A stretch of 64,000 nucleotides of DNA from Hoeflea sp. (lineage in GTDB: Bacteria > Pseudomonadota > Alphaproteobacteria > Rhizobiales > Rhizobiaceae), in assembly GCA_019084245.1 (NCBI GenBank), contig JAHRFE010000035.1, forward strand, positions 62,001 to 126,000, given 5' to 3'. Positions 8,463-16,873 of this stretch are shown piece after piece (within the stretch, counting starts at the first letter, position 1; every line of letters starts with the position of its first letter). A program made the translations under genes and the position numbers. The notes beneath the pieces were generated by a model. It was given only the letters and a program-made list of their open reading frames with translations. It was not told the origin of the DNA and ran no database searches.

Positions 8463-9095
8463 ATGAGCGCAGAAAACAAGACGTCGCGGCTGGGGGCTGT
8501 CTACAACGCGGAAAGCTCCGAGGAGGTCTCGCGCGTCTACGATGCCTGGGCGGAGAAGTACGATGAGGACATGTCTCTGGCCGGATACCGGCACCCTGCG
8601 GTTTCCCTGGCAATTCTATCCCGGCATGTTCCCCGCGGCGCAAAGCCCCTGCTGGATGCGGGCGCCGGGACAGGCCTGATCGGCGAATGGCTGGCGATCA
8701 TCGGCTTTGAACATGTTGAAGCCGTCGATATCTCCGCCGGCATGCTGTCCGTGGCCGGGCGCAAGGGGATCTACAAGCAATTGCATCAGGCAGCCCTGGG
8801 CGCGCGCCTGCCGTTTTCCGACAACCAGTTTGCCGCAATCATATCCGCTGGCGTGTTCACCACCGGCCATGTCGGCGTCGAGGGACTCGATGAGCTCTTC
8901 CGCATCTGCACCCCCGGTGGAACCATTGTTCTGACGGTCAAGGACGTGCTGTGGCAATCAGGTTTCAGCGACCGGATCAAGGAACTTGAATCGAATGGCG
9001 TCTGCGTCCTGATTGACGATACCGGCCCCTACGTGTCGATGCCCGGCGAGCAAGGAACAAAGCCGAGCCGCTGCATTGCGCTCAAGGTCAGCTGA
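8463..9095 (+). CDS. Small class I SAM-dependent methyltransferase, METTL27/WBSCR27-like
   Basis: The 210-residue Rossmann methyltransferase has SAM motif I 'LLDAGAGTGLIGEWL', acidic motif II 'VEAVDISAGML' and 'SAGVFTTGHVG' near motif IV. The N-terminal 'VYDAWAEKYDEDM' is characteristic of the WBSCR27/METTL27 group. The ATG at 8463 is chosen because AAGGAG (8451-8456) sits six bases upstream; the in-frame ATG at 8442 has no such site. It is on the plus strand, divergent from the phosphotransferase and convergent (12-base gap) with the FAD-GcvT gene, so it is transcribed separately from the island it sits within. The methyl acceptor is unknown. Confidence 0.82.
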   Translation: MSAENKTSRLGAVYNAESSEEVSRVYDAWAEKYDEDMSLAGYRHPAVSLAILSRHVPRGAKPLLDAGAGTGLIGEWLAIIGFEHVEAVDISAGMLSVAGRKGIYKQLHQAALGARLPFSDNQFAAIISAGVFTTGHVGVEGLDELFRICTPGGTIVLTVKDVLWQSGFSDRIKELESNGVCVLIDDTGPYVSMPGEQGTKPSRCIALKVS

Positions 9096-9107
9096 GGCCG
9101 CCGGGGA

Positions 9108-11549
9108 TCAGGCCTTCACGCGTGTGTTGGCCGGATCGAAGAACGGCTTCAGTCCGATTTTTGCGGGCACCCGATCAAGCGCGATGACCAGCTCGTACTC
9201 GCCCTCCTCAAGGAACGCATCGGTGACCCCGTCCAGATTGCGCACATAGCCGTAGCCGATCGACTTGCCGATGGTGTACCCGTAGCCGCCGGAGGTGAGG
9301 TATCCCACCGGTTCTCCGTTGCGCAGAATCGTCTCGCGGCCCACCAGCAGCGCGTCGGAACCGTCGATGACGAAACCGGCGAAGCGCTTGGTCAGGGGAA
9401 GGCCCGCGACCGCAGCCAGAGCGGCGTCGCCGATGAAGCCGGTGTTCGAGGTGCGCTTGACCGCCCAGCCAAGGCCCGCCTCGAAGGGCGTGTCGTTGGG
9501 GGTGATGTCGGAGCCCCAGGCGCGATAGCCTTTTTCAAGCCGCAGTGATTCCAGCGCGCGGTAGCCGATGGGACGGATTTCCCAAGGCTTCCCGGCCTCC
9601 ATCAGGGCGTCGAAGACATCGCCTGTCGCCTCGATCGGGATGTGCAGTTCCCAGCCCAGTTCCCCGACATAGGTGACGCGCAAGGCGCGCACCTTGGCTC
9701 CGGCGATTTCAATCTCGCGCACATGCGCGAAAGGGAATGCTTCATTGGAAACGTCGGCGTCAGTGACCTTTGAAAGAACGTCACGGGCATGCGGTCCCAT
9801 CAGCGAGAGGGTGCCGTAGGCCTCGGTGATGTCGTCGATCCGGACATCGGCGCCCTCAGGCACATGTTCGCGGATCCACGCCAGGTCATGGGTTCTGAAG
9901 CCGGTGCCGGTGACCAGGTAGAAGCGATCGTCCGACAGGCGGGCGACCGTCAGGTCGGCCTCTATGCCGCCGCGGGTGTTGAGAAGCTGGGTATAGGTCA
10001 GGCGGCCTTCCGGCTTGCTCACGTCATTGGCGCAGATCCGGCTCAAAGCCGAGAGCGCGTCACTTCCGCTGATCTCGTATTTGGCGAAGGAGGACTGGTC
10101 GAAGATGCCGACCTTCTCGCGCACATGGCGGTGTTCGTCGCCCACCGCGCCGAACCAGTTTGGCTGCCCCATGGTGGGCACGTCGCGCGGCTCCATGCCT
10201 TCGGGCGCGAACCAGTTGGGGCGTTCCCAACCGAGCTTGGAGCCGAAGACGGCGCTGTGCGACTTGAGCCGCTTATAGAGCGGCGAGACGATGAGCGGCC
10301 GGCCCGATTCATACTCCACATGCGGAAAGCCGATGGCATAGTGCTTGCCATAGGCCTCGAGCGTGCGGTCGTTGACCCATTGCCTGTCCTTGTGCATCTC
10401 GGAGAACCGGCGGATATCGACGACCCAGAGATCGAGTGGCGCTTCGCCGTCGATCACCCATTGAGCCAGCACCCAGCCCGCTCCGCCACCCGAGGCTATG
10501 CCGAAGGCATTGAAGCCGGCGCCGACGAACATGTTGACGCATTCAGGTGCCGCTCCAAGGATGAAGTTGCCATCCGGGGTGAAGCTCTCGGGGCCGTTGA
10601 TCATCTGCTTGACGCCCACCGAGTTGAGCGCGGGGACACGCTCGATGGCCTGCATCATGTGCTGCTCGAAATGGTCGTAGTCATCGTCGAAAAGCTGGAA
10701 CTGAAACTGATCGGGCACGTCGTCCATGGTCCAGCCCTGCGGATCGGGCTCGTAGCCGCCGAAGCAGAGGCCGCCAACCTCCTCCTTGAAATAGGTGCGG
10801 CGGTCGGGGTCGCGGATGGTCGGCGCGTCGCTCGACAGGCCCTCGATCTTTTCGGTGATGACATACTGGTGCTTGACCGGTTGCAGCGGCACGTTGATGC
10901 CCGCCATCGCGCCCAACTGGCGCGCCCATTGCCCGGCGCAGTTGACCACCTTCTCGCAGGCGATGTCGCCCTTGCTGGTCTTGACCGCAAGAATCCGGCT
11001 GTCCTTCATCTCGAAGCCGGTGACCCGGACATTCTCGAAGATCCTGGCACCATGCATGCGCGCGCCCTTGGCCAGCGACTGGGTGATGTCCGACGGGCTC
11101 GCCTGGCCGTCGGTCGGCAGCCAGCTCGCGCCCACCAGGTCGTCGACCTGCATCAGCGGGAACATCGCCTTTGCCTCCTGCGGGGAGAGGAGCTGCATGT
11201 CCATGCCAAAGCTCTGGGCGGTTGTCGCGAGCCTGCGGTATTCAATCCAGCGGTCCTGGTTGGTGGCGAGCCTCAGGCAGCCCGACATCTTCCAGCCAGT
11301 CTCGAGCCCCGTCTCCTGGTCGAGCCGCTTGTAGAGGTCGACCGAGTATTTGAGCACCTTGGTGATGGACGCCGACGAGCGCAGCTGTCCCACCAGACCT
11401 GCGGCGTGCCAGGTCGAGCCCGAGGTCAGCTGACCCTGCTCGAGCAGGATGACGTCGGCCTTGTGATCGCGCGCGAGATGATAGGCCGTGGAGCAGCCGA
11501 TGATGCCGCCGCCGATGACGACGATCTGGGCTCTGTCGGGGAGTGTCAT
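9108..11549 (-). CDS. FAD-dependent oxidoreductase fused to a GcvT aminomethyltransferase domain (dimethylglycine/sarcosine dehydrogenase-like)
   Basis: In this 813-residue protein, residues 1-400 form a DAO-type FAD domain: dinucleotide fold 'VVIGGGIIGCSTAYHL' and 'GSTWHAAGL', whose His48 matches the covalent-flavin histidine of dimethylglycine and sarcosine dehydrogenases. Residues from about 430 to the end are a GcvT/tetrahydrofolate domain ('FDQSSFAKYEISG', 'TYVGELGWELHIP', 'YRALESLRLEKGYRAWG'). Family chemistry is oxidative N-demethylation with transfer of the one-carbon unit to tetrahydrofolate. It overlaps the upstream phosphotransferase gene by four bases. The usual glycine-betaine demethylase genes are not beside it, so the substrate may be a different N-methylamine. 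Confidence 0.88.
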   Translation of the reverse strand: MTLPDRAQIVVIGGGIIGCSTAYHLARDHKADVILLEQGQLTSGSTWHAAGLVGQLRSSASITKVLKYSVDLYKRLDQETGLETGWKMSGCLRLATNQDRWIEYRRLATTAQSFGMDMQLLSPQEAKAMFPLMQVDDLVGASWLPTDGQASPSDITQSLAKGARMHGARIFENVRVTGFEMKDSRILAVKTSKGDIACEKVVNCAGQWARQLGAMAGINVPLQPVKHQYVITEKIEGLSSDAPTIRDPDRRTYFKEEVGGLCFGGYEPDPQGWTMDDVPDQFQFQLFDDDYDHFEQHMMQAIERVPALNSVGVKQMINGPESFTPDGNFILGAAPECVNMFVGAGFNAFGIASGGGAGWVLAQWVIDGEAPLDLWVVDIRRFSEMHKDRQWVNDRTLEAYGKHYAIGFPHVEYESGRPLIVSPLYKRLKSHSAVFGSKLGWERPNWFAPEGMEPRDVPTMGQPNWFGAVGDEHRHVREKVGIFDQSSFAKYEISGSDALSALSRICANDVSKPEGRLTYTQLLNTRGGIEADLTVARLSDDRFYLVTGTGFRTHDLAWIREHVPEGADVRIDDITEAYGTLSLMGPHARDVLSKVTDADVSNEAFPFAHVREIEIAGAKVRALRVTYVGELGWELHIPIEATGDVFDALMEAGKPWEIRPIGYRALESLRLEKGYRAWGSDITPNDTPFEAGLGWAVKRTSNTGFIGDAALAAVAGLPLTKRFAGFVIDGSDALLVGRETILRNGEPVGYLTSGGYGYTIGKSIGYGYVRNLDGVTDAFLEEGEYELVIALDRVPAKIGLKPFFDPANTRVKA

Positions 11550-12442
11550 GATGATGTCTTTCCGTAGGTGGAATGATAGTGCTCAAGCGCCGCATCCAGG
11601 CGAGCGAGGTTTTCGGCGGTGTAGGCTTGGTAGTCGACGCCCGGCGCATCAAGGTGCAGTTCCGAGACGAGGCTCCAGAGCGTCTCGCGCAGCAGCGAGG
11701 CGCATTGCATGGCGTGAAAGGTCCGGGTCATTGCCGGGTCGGGCGCCGATCCCAGCGCCGCCTCCAGCAGGAGGGCGGCTTCGTCTGCAGTCATTTCCGC
11801 GTTCGACGCGGCGCCGGCAATGTCGAACATGGCGGTGGAGAAGCCGGCATACTCAAAATCGATGAGCCAGAGCTTGTGCCCGTCATCGAGGAAGTTGGCC
11901 GGCAGCAGGTCGTTGTGGCCGAAGACGATCGGCAGCGGGCGTTGTGCCGCTTCAAGCGTTTCTGAAAGCTCGAGCCAGGCGGGAAGCCGGTCGGCCATGC
12001 GCGAGCCGCCTGATCCCAGCGTCCGGGCATAGTCGCGGATGACATGGAACACCCAGAACATGAACCCCGCGCCCGCCACGTGATGCGGCATCGTGGCGTG
12101 GAAGTCGCGGAGAAGGCGGCCGATCCGCTCGGCGTTGGCGCGGACATCCGCCGCGCCGAAGGTTTTCGCATTGAGAAAGGCTGTGACCATGATGCCGGGC
12201 TCGGAATATTCGACGCAGGGGCCAAACCCGGCTGCATGGGCCGCGCGGGCGGTCATCACTTCCCGGGCGCGGTCGACATGGTGGAAGGGAAAGTCCCGGC
12301 CCAGCCGCACCACATGCTTGCCTGCTGCATCGGTGACCAGCCAGTTCTCGTTGCTCAGGCCGCCCGAGAGCGGCGCGATGTCGACGCTGCCCGAGAAACA
12401 GGGCAGGGCGCGGATACGATCGAGCGTGGCGGGATCTGTCAT
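11546..12442 (-). CDS. Choline-kinase-like phosphotransferase, second copy
   Basis: The 298-residue protein has catalytic loop 'GHNDLLPANF' (His176, Asp178, Asn183) and 'LIDFEYAGFSTAMFDIAG' (Asp195), again the choline/ethanolamine kinase style. 'LSGGLSNENWLV' forms the N-lobe loop. It shares only motifs, not close sequence, with the copy at 7451-8362, so this is not a recent duplication. Its stop overlaps the start of the FAD-GcvT gene (ATGA) and its start lies three bases after the permease stop. Import, phosphorylation and oxidation or demethylation thus look translationally coupled. Whether the phosphorylated compound is the substrate of the oxidoreductase is open. Confidence 0.86.
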   Translation of the reverse strand: MTDPATLDRIRALPCFSGSVDIAPLSGGLSNENWLVTDAAGKHVVRLGRDFPFHHVDRAREVMTARAAHAAGFGPCVEYSEPGIMVTAFLNAKTFGAADVRANAERIGRLLRDFHATMPHHVAGAGFMFWVFHVIRDYARTLGSGGSRMADRLPAWLELSETLEAAQRPLPIVFGHNDLLPANFLDDGHKLWLIDFEYAGFSTAMFDIAGAASNAEMTADEAALLLEAALGSAPDPAMTRTFHAMQCASLLRETLWSLVSELHLDAPGVDYQAYTAENLARLDAALEHYHSTYGKTSS

Positions 12443-12445
12443 GGT

Positions 12446-14470
12446 CTACTCAAGCCCCAGGCGGCGTCTGGCATGGATGGCGCCGGCCGAGATCAGACGG
12501 TCGGCGATAATGGCAATGGCGGCGATCGACAGGCCGGCAACGAGACCGCGGCCGGTGTCGGCCTTGGTGAGCGCGATATAGACTTCCTGGCCGAGATCGC
12601 GGGTGCCGACCAGCGCGGTGATGACCAGCATCGACAGCGCGAACATGATGGTCTGGTTGAGGCCGAGAAGGATTTCGGGGAGCGCCAGCTTCAGCCTTAT
12701 GCGGGTGAGGATCTGCCATTCGGTGCAGCCCATGGCGCGGCCGGCTTCGATCAGCTTTGGATCGACCTTGCGGATGCCCAATGCGGTGTAGCGGATAGCG
12801 GGTGCGATCGCGAAGGCCACGACGGCGATCATGGCGGTAAAATCACCGACCCGGAACAGCATCACCGCGGGCATCAGATAGACGAAGCTCGGAAGCGTCT
12901 GGAGGGTGTCGATGGCCACCTGTACCCAGGACCAGACCCGGTCGCGGGTGGCGGCGAAGATCCCGATCGGCAGGCCGATCAATGCGGCGAGCACCGCGGA
13001 GATACCGCATAGGTAGACCGTGATCATGGCCTTTTCCCACTGGCCGGTGGCGGCGATGAACAGCGCCAGGCCTGCAGTCAGAAGCCCCAGCCGCCAGCCG
13101 CCCAGGCGGTATCCGGCAAAGGCCAGGAGCGCGGTGACGCCCAGCCAGGGAAGATCGCCGAGGAAGCGCTTGAACGGGATCAGCACGTTGAGCAGCATCG
13201 CGTTCTTGATGGCTTCGAGCGTGTCGAAAAAATTAATGTTGATCCAGGCAACGACTTCCGACCAGAAGGTGCCGGTCGACAGCTGCAGCGTCTGAGGATA
13301 GGTGTGGATGCCCGGGACGACATAGCCCAGGACGGTCGTTACCAGCACCAGGATCAGCGCCGCAACGATGTAGGGGTGACGCGCGACCAGTCCGGAATTT
13401 CGAACTTCGGGAGACGGGGCCGAGAGTTTCTCCGCGGCCGCCTGGCTCAGCCGGTCCATGGCGATGGCGAGGGCCACGATGGCGAAGCCCGCCTCGAGCC
13501 CGGCGCCGAAATCGAGCCGTCTCAGCGCCGCCAGCACGTCGAAGCCAAGTCCGCCAGCGCCGATCATCGAGGCGATGATGACCATGTTGAGCGACAGCAT
13601 GATGACTTGGTTCATGCCGACCATCAGGCTTTCGCGGGCGGCGGGCACCATGACCCGCCAGGTCATCTGCCGCTCGGTGCAGCCGACCATGTGTCCCAGA
13701 TCGATGATCTCGCCCGGCACGGCGCGGAGCGCCAGGATGGCGATGCGGGTCATTGGCGGCGTGGCGAAGATCAGGGTGGCGATCACCGCAGCCGTCGGGC
13801 CGAAGCCGAACAGGAAGAGCACCGGAACCAGATAGGCGAAGACCGGGATGGTCTGCATCAGATCGAGCAGCGGCGTGACCAGGCGCTCGATCCATCGCCA
13901 GCGCCAGGCGGCGATGCCGAACAGCAATCCGAGTAGAACGCCAAGCGGAGCGGCGACCAGGATCGAGGCCAGGGTGATCATGGCGCTGGTCCATTGCCCG
14001 AACACCGCCAGGAACAGAAAGCAGCCGCCCGCCAGCAGGGCGAGCCGTGTGCCGCCGAGCCAGTGGCCAAGCAGCATGACCAGGCCGATGACGGCGATCC
14101 ACGGCAGAGGCGGGACGATCTGGATCGCCGACGAGCCGCTGCCTTCGAGAAAGCCGGTGGACAAGAGGCTCGAGGCGAGCGTGTAGGGGACATCGAGAAC
14201 CGCCGAGACAAAGCGGGTCAGGTCGGTGAAGCTGAACAGGCCGAAGCTGGCCTCGTCGATCAGCCATTTCATGGCGGTGCTGATCCACTTGGCCAAAGGC
14301 ACATACCAGGCCTTCGGAAACTCGAAGGCTGCGGGCAGAAGCGGTTTAGCGAAAAGCCAGAACGCCACGAAGGCAGCAAGCGCGATGATCCAGGCGATCG
14401 GCAGCCTTATCTGCTGCGGCGAAGCCTGCGCTGCATCGGTTGCCGCCATCGGAGCGCCTTGCATCGCCAT
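12446..14470 (-). CDS. Glycine betaine/proline-type ABC permease with two fused permease domains
   Basis: At 674 residues it is about twice a standard ProW. Both halves contain the BPD_transp_1 EAA-like loop: 'LGHMVGCTERQMTWRVMVP' near residue 260 and 'AGRAMGCTEWQILTRIRL' near residue 590. Each is followed by the 'GMNQVIMLSLNMVIIASMIGAGGLG' or 'GLNQTIMFALSMLVITALVGT' type helix typical of ProW/OpuAB. The protein therefore carries an internal duplication that supplies both membrane halves in one chain. It lies between the ProV-like ATPase gene (two-base gap) and the kinase gene. The substrate is probably a quaternary amine or related osmolyte. Confidence 0.9.
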   Translation of the reverse strand: MAMQGAPMAATDAAQASPQQIRLPIAWIIALAAFVAFWLFAKPLLPAAFEFPKAWYVPLAKWISTAMKWLIDEASFGLFSFTDLTRFVSAVLDVPYTLASSLLSTGFLEGSGSSAIQIVPPLPWIAVIGLVMLLGHWLGGTRLALLAGGCFLFLAVFGQWTSAMITLASILVAAPLGVLLGLLFGIAAWRWRWIERLVTPLLDLMQTIPVFAYLVPVLFLFGFGPTAAVIATLIFATPPMTRIAILALRAVPGEIIDLGHMVGCTERQMTWRVMVPAARESLMVGMNQVIMLSLNMVIIASMIGAGGLGFDVLAALRRLDFGAGLEAGFAIVALAIAMDRLSQAAAEKLSAPSPEVRNSGLVARHPYIVAALILVLVTTVLGYVVPGIHTYPQTLQLSTGTFWSEVVAWININFFDTLEAIKNAMLLNVLIPFKRFLGDLPWLGVTALLAFAGYRLGGWRLGLLTAGLALFIAATGQWEKAMITVYLCGISAVLAALIGLPIGIFAATRDRVWSWVQVAIDTLQTLPSFVYLMPAVMLFRVGDFTAMIAVVAFAIAPAIRYTALGIRKVDPKLIEAGRAMGCTEWQILTRIRLKLALPEILLGLNQTIMFALSMLVITALVGTRDLGQEVYIALTKADTGRGLVAGLSIAAIAIIADRLISAGAIHARRRLGLE

Positions 14471-14472
14471 GG

Positions 14473-15495
14473 TCAGCCCTGCAGCATCAGTTTGACGACG
14501 GCGTCGCGGTCGAGGCGACCGATGATCTGTCCTGCCTCGTCCGCGACACCTATCTGGGTCACCCCGTCGAGGAACAACGGCGCTGCTTCGGCAATATTGG
14601 TGCGGGCGGAGACTGTCGGGGCGCCTTGTTCTGTCACGTCTGCAGCGACCATCAGGCTTTGGGTGCGGATCACCTTGGCGCGGGCGACATTCTTGGTGAA
14701 TTCGGCGACATAGGATGTGGCCGGCGTCAGCACGATCTCTTCCGGCGTGCCGGCCTGGACGATCTCGCCGTCCTTCATGATGGCAATCCGGTCGGCGAGA
14801 CGGATGGCTTCGTCGAAATCATGGGTGATGAAGACGATAGTCTTGTGCAGCACGGTCTGCAGCCGCATGAACTCGTCCTGCATCTCCCGGCGGATCAGCG
14901 GATCGAGCGCGGAGAACGGCTCGTCGAGAAACCAGATTTCGGGTTCGACCGCCAGCGAGCGGGCGATGCCCACGCGCTGCTGCTGGCCGCCGGACAGCTG
15001 GCGCGGGAACGCGTTTTCCCGGCCGGCGAGGCCGACCAGTTCAATCATTTCGCGCGCCCGCGCTTCCCGCTTGGCGCGGCTCATGCCCTGGATGTCGAGC
15101 GGGAAGGCGACGTTGTCCAAAACGGTGAGATGCGGCAGAAGCGCAAAATGTTGGAATACCATGCCCATCTGGTGTCGACGGATTTCAATCATCCGCGCCT
15201 GCGAGGCTTGCAGGAGGTTCTCGCCCTTGAACAGCACGTCGCCGCCCGATGGCTCGATCAGCCGCGACATCAGCCGGACCAATGTCGACTTGCCTGATCC
15301 GGACAGTCCCATGATGACGAAGATCTCGCCCTCCCGCACGTCGAGATCAACCTGCCGGACGGCGCCGACGAAACCGGCCTCGCTGATCGCAGCCGCGTCG
15401 GGACGGCCATTGTGCTGGGCCAGAAAACCGGCGGCGCCGGGGCCGAACAGTTTCCACACATTGCGGCAGACAAGCTTGGCTTCAGGAGAGGTCAT
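14473..15495 (-). CDS. ProV-like quaternary-amine ABC transporter ATP-binding protein
   Basis: The 340-residue ATPase (from the ATG at 15495) has Walker A 'GLSGSGKSTLVRL', signature 'LSGGQQQRVGIARSL', Walker B 'IWFLDEPFSALD' and the ProV-specific block 'GEIFVIMGLSGSGKS' preceded by a long N-terminal spacer. The C-terminal ~80 residues ('ADVTEQGAPTVSARTNIA', 'QIGVADEAGQIIGRLDRD') look like a single CBS half, shorter than the two CBS repeats of E. coli ProV. The frame is open upstream to 15636, but that stretch lacks family sequence; ATGs at 15495 and 15516 are both possible and neither has a good ribosome-binding site. Confidence 0.88.
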   Translation of the reverse strand: MTSPEAKLVCRNVWKLFGPGAAGFLAQHNGRPDAAAISEAGFVGAVRQVDLDVREGEIFVIMGLSGSGKSTLVRLMSRLIEPSGGDVLFKGENLLQASQARMIEIRRHQMGMVFQHFALLPHLTVLDNVAFPLDIQGMSRAKREARAREMIELVGLAGRENAFPRQLSGGQQQRVGIARSLAVEPEIWFLDEPFSALDPLIRREMQDEFMRLQTVLHKTIVFITHDFDEAIRLADRIAIMKDGEIVQAGTPEEIVLTPATSYVAEFTKNVARAKVIRTQSLMVAADVTEQGAPTVSARTNIAEAAPLFLDGVTQIGVADEAGQIIGRLDRDAVVKLMLQG

Positions 15496-15586
15496 GAACA
15501 ACCCGGTCGGAGACATATGAGATCTTGATGAATTCCGGAGCTGCGCCGGTCGCGCTGGTTCGCACGCGAGGGTCAGGGAGCCGGCT

Positions 15587-15612
15587 GCAACCGGGCCCGA
15601 AGGTCCGGTTGC
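15587..15612 (-). repeat. Stable hairpin between the ProX-like and ProV-like genes
   Basis: GCAACCGG (15587-15594) pairs with CCGGTTGC (15605-15612). Read on the transcribed minus strand the inner part continues as CC-TTCG-GG, a UUCG tetraloop, after one A-C mismatch. It has no T-run, so it is a better candidate for an mRNA-stabilising or partially terminating element that keeps the binding-protein message in excess than for a full terminator. Confidence 0.6.
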
Positions 15613-15651
15613 CGATAGTCCCGGCAGCGGGCGCATCAGGCCCGGTGCGGT

Positions 15652-16638
15652 TTACTTCTTGATCCAGCCCGACCAGCGGGCCTCGTTGGCGCCCATCCAG
15701 TCGGCAACCACGGCGGACACCGTCTTGCCGTCGAGGTCGACCTCGGTGATCATCTTGCCCATCTCGTCATTGTCGATGGTGAAGGCCTTGATCGCCTCAT
15801 AGGCGCTTGGCCACTTGTCCTTCACGCCGGCCCAGCCGACCTTCCAGATCTCGCCGAACGGCTTGCCGCAGTCATAGGCGGCATCGGGATTGATGCCGGC
15901 TGAAGGGTCATTGTAACACTCGGCGGAATATTCGGGGAACTCGACCCATGCGCCTTCATACTTGGCGGGCGCCCAATGCGGGGCATAGATCCACAGCATG
16001 ATCGGGGCCTGGCGCTGATAGGCGCTTTCAAGTTCCGCGAACAGGGCCGCGTCGGTGCCGGCATGGATGACTTCGAACGGCAGGTCGAGCGCTTCGACGC
16101 GCTCGTCGTCAAACCCGCCCCAGGTCACGGGGCCGCCAAGATACCGGCCCTTGGGTGCGGTCTCGGCGGTCGAGAAGGCTTCGGCGCAGGCCTCGTCCTT
16201 AAGCGCTTCCCAATTGGGCAGGCCCGGGCATTTCTCCGTCATGTAGGAGGGGTACCACCACTCCTCCTTGGCCTTCATGCCGGTCGGGCCGAAATTCTCG
16301 ACCTTGCCGGTGGCGGTGGCGGCGTCCATGGCCTCGCGGCCTGTGGTTTCCCACATTTCCATCGCCACATGCAGGTCGCCGGTTTCCAGCCCTGCGAACT
16401 GGGCGAGGTAGTCGGCTTGGACATATTCGATCGAATAGCCGGCCTTCTTGAGCACTTCGCCCATGATTTCGGTGGTGATCAGCTGACCGGTCCAGTCATG
16501 GAGCGTCAGCTTGATCGGGTCTGTGGATTCCTGCGCGATTGCCGGAACGGACAAGCCAAGGCACGAAGCGCCCGATATGACGAGCGCCGCGGTCAATCGC
16601 CTGAATATGCTGCCGGAAAAGATATTGGCTGAATGCAT
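15652..16638 (-). CDS. Glycine betaine-type ABC transporter substrate-binding protein (OpuAC fold)
   Basis: The 328-residue protein starts at 16638, chosen because AGGAGG sits about eight bases upstream; the frame extends further but without a ribosome-binding site. A signal peptide (residues 1-35, ending 'SVPAIAQES') is followed by the OpuAC-type opening 'DPIKLTLHDWTGQLITTEIMGEVLKKAGY', and 'LHVAMEMWE' and 'MLWIYAPHWAPAKYEG' follow. The Trp/Tyr-rich stretches fit an aromatic box for a quaternary ammonium group. It is the first gene of the island's minus-strand operon, followed by a strong hairpin before the ATPase gene. Confidence 0.9.
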   Translation of the reverse strand: MHSANIFSGSIFRRLTAALVISGASCLGLSVPAIAQESTDPIKLTLHDWTGQLITTEIMGEVLKKAGYSIEYVQADYLAQFAGLETGDLHVAMEMWETTGREAMDAATATGKVENFGPTGMKAKEEWWYPSYMTEKCPGLPNWEALKDEACAEAFSTAETAPKGRYLGGPVTWGGFDDERVEALDLPFEVIHAGTDAALFAELESAYQRQAPIMLWIYAPHWAPAKYEGAWVEFPEYSAECYNDPSAGINPDAAYDCGKPFGEIWKVGWAGVKDKWPSAYEAIKAFTIDNDEMGKMITEVDLDGKTVSAVVADWMGANEARWSGWIKK

Positions 16639-16745
16639 GTCGAGCCTCCTGTTCACCCTGTTGGATCCCGCATCCCGGCACTTTTTCCGCAGGTAGCAAA
16701 CAGACCCCACGGCAGCGCACCCGTGCGCGGCTTGTTAACCTCTCA

Positions 16746-16774
16746 ATCCCACACCACGCCCCGGCCCTTGTCAA
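16746..16774 (-). promoter_or_regulatory. Candidate sigma70-type promoter for the betaine-type importer operon
   Basis: On the minus strand TTGACA (16774-16769) is followed after exactly 17 bases by TGGGAT (16751-16746). It lies about 110 bases upstream of the binding-protein start, in the divergent region shared with the DeoR-type regulator gene. The -35 is perfect and the -10 is weak. Confidence 0.4.
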
Positions 16775-16873
16775 TCAATTCTGTGGCAATTTTCGGCTTT
16801 GATGCCCGGTTGGGTTTGTTTTGATTGATAAGCTGGCGGAGATCGCCTAGAAAACAGGCAGCACAAAAGGTGT

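Noticed and set aside
9108-11549. DMSP demethylase (DmdA) identity for the GcvT-containing protein
   Set aside because: DmdA is a stand-alone GcvT-fold protein of about 370 residues. This protein has a full FAD domain with the covalent-flavin histidine, so a dimethylglycine/sarcosine-type dehydrogenase is far more likely.
9789-11567. Long open frame (592 codons) on the plus strand opposite the FAD-GcvT gene
   Set aside because: Its translation is rich in Arg, His, Asp and Gly without any domain motif, and it is exactly antisense to a gene with clear catalytic motifs. It is a GC-rich shadow frame.
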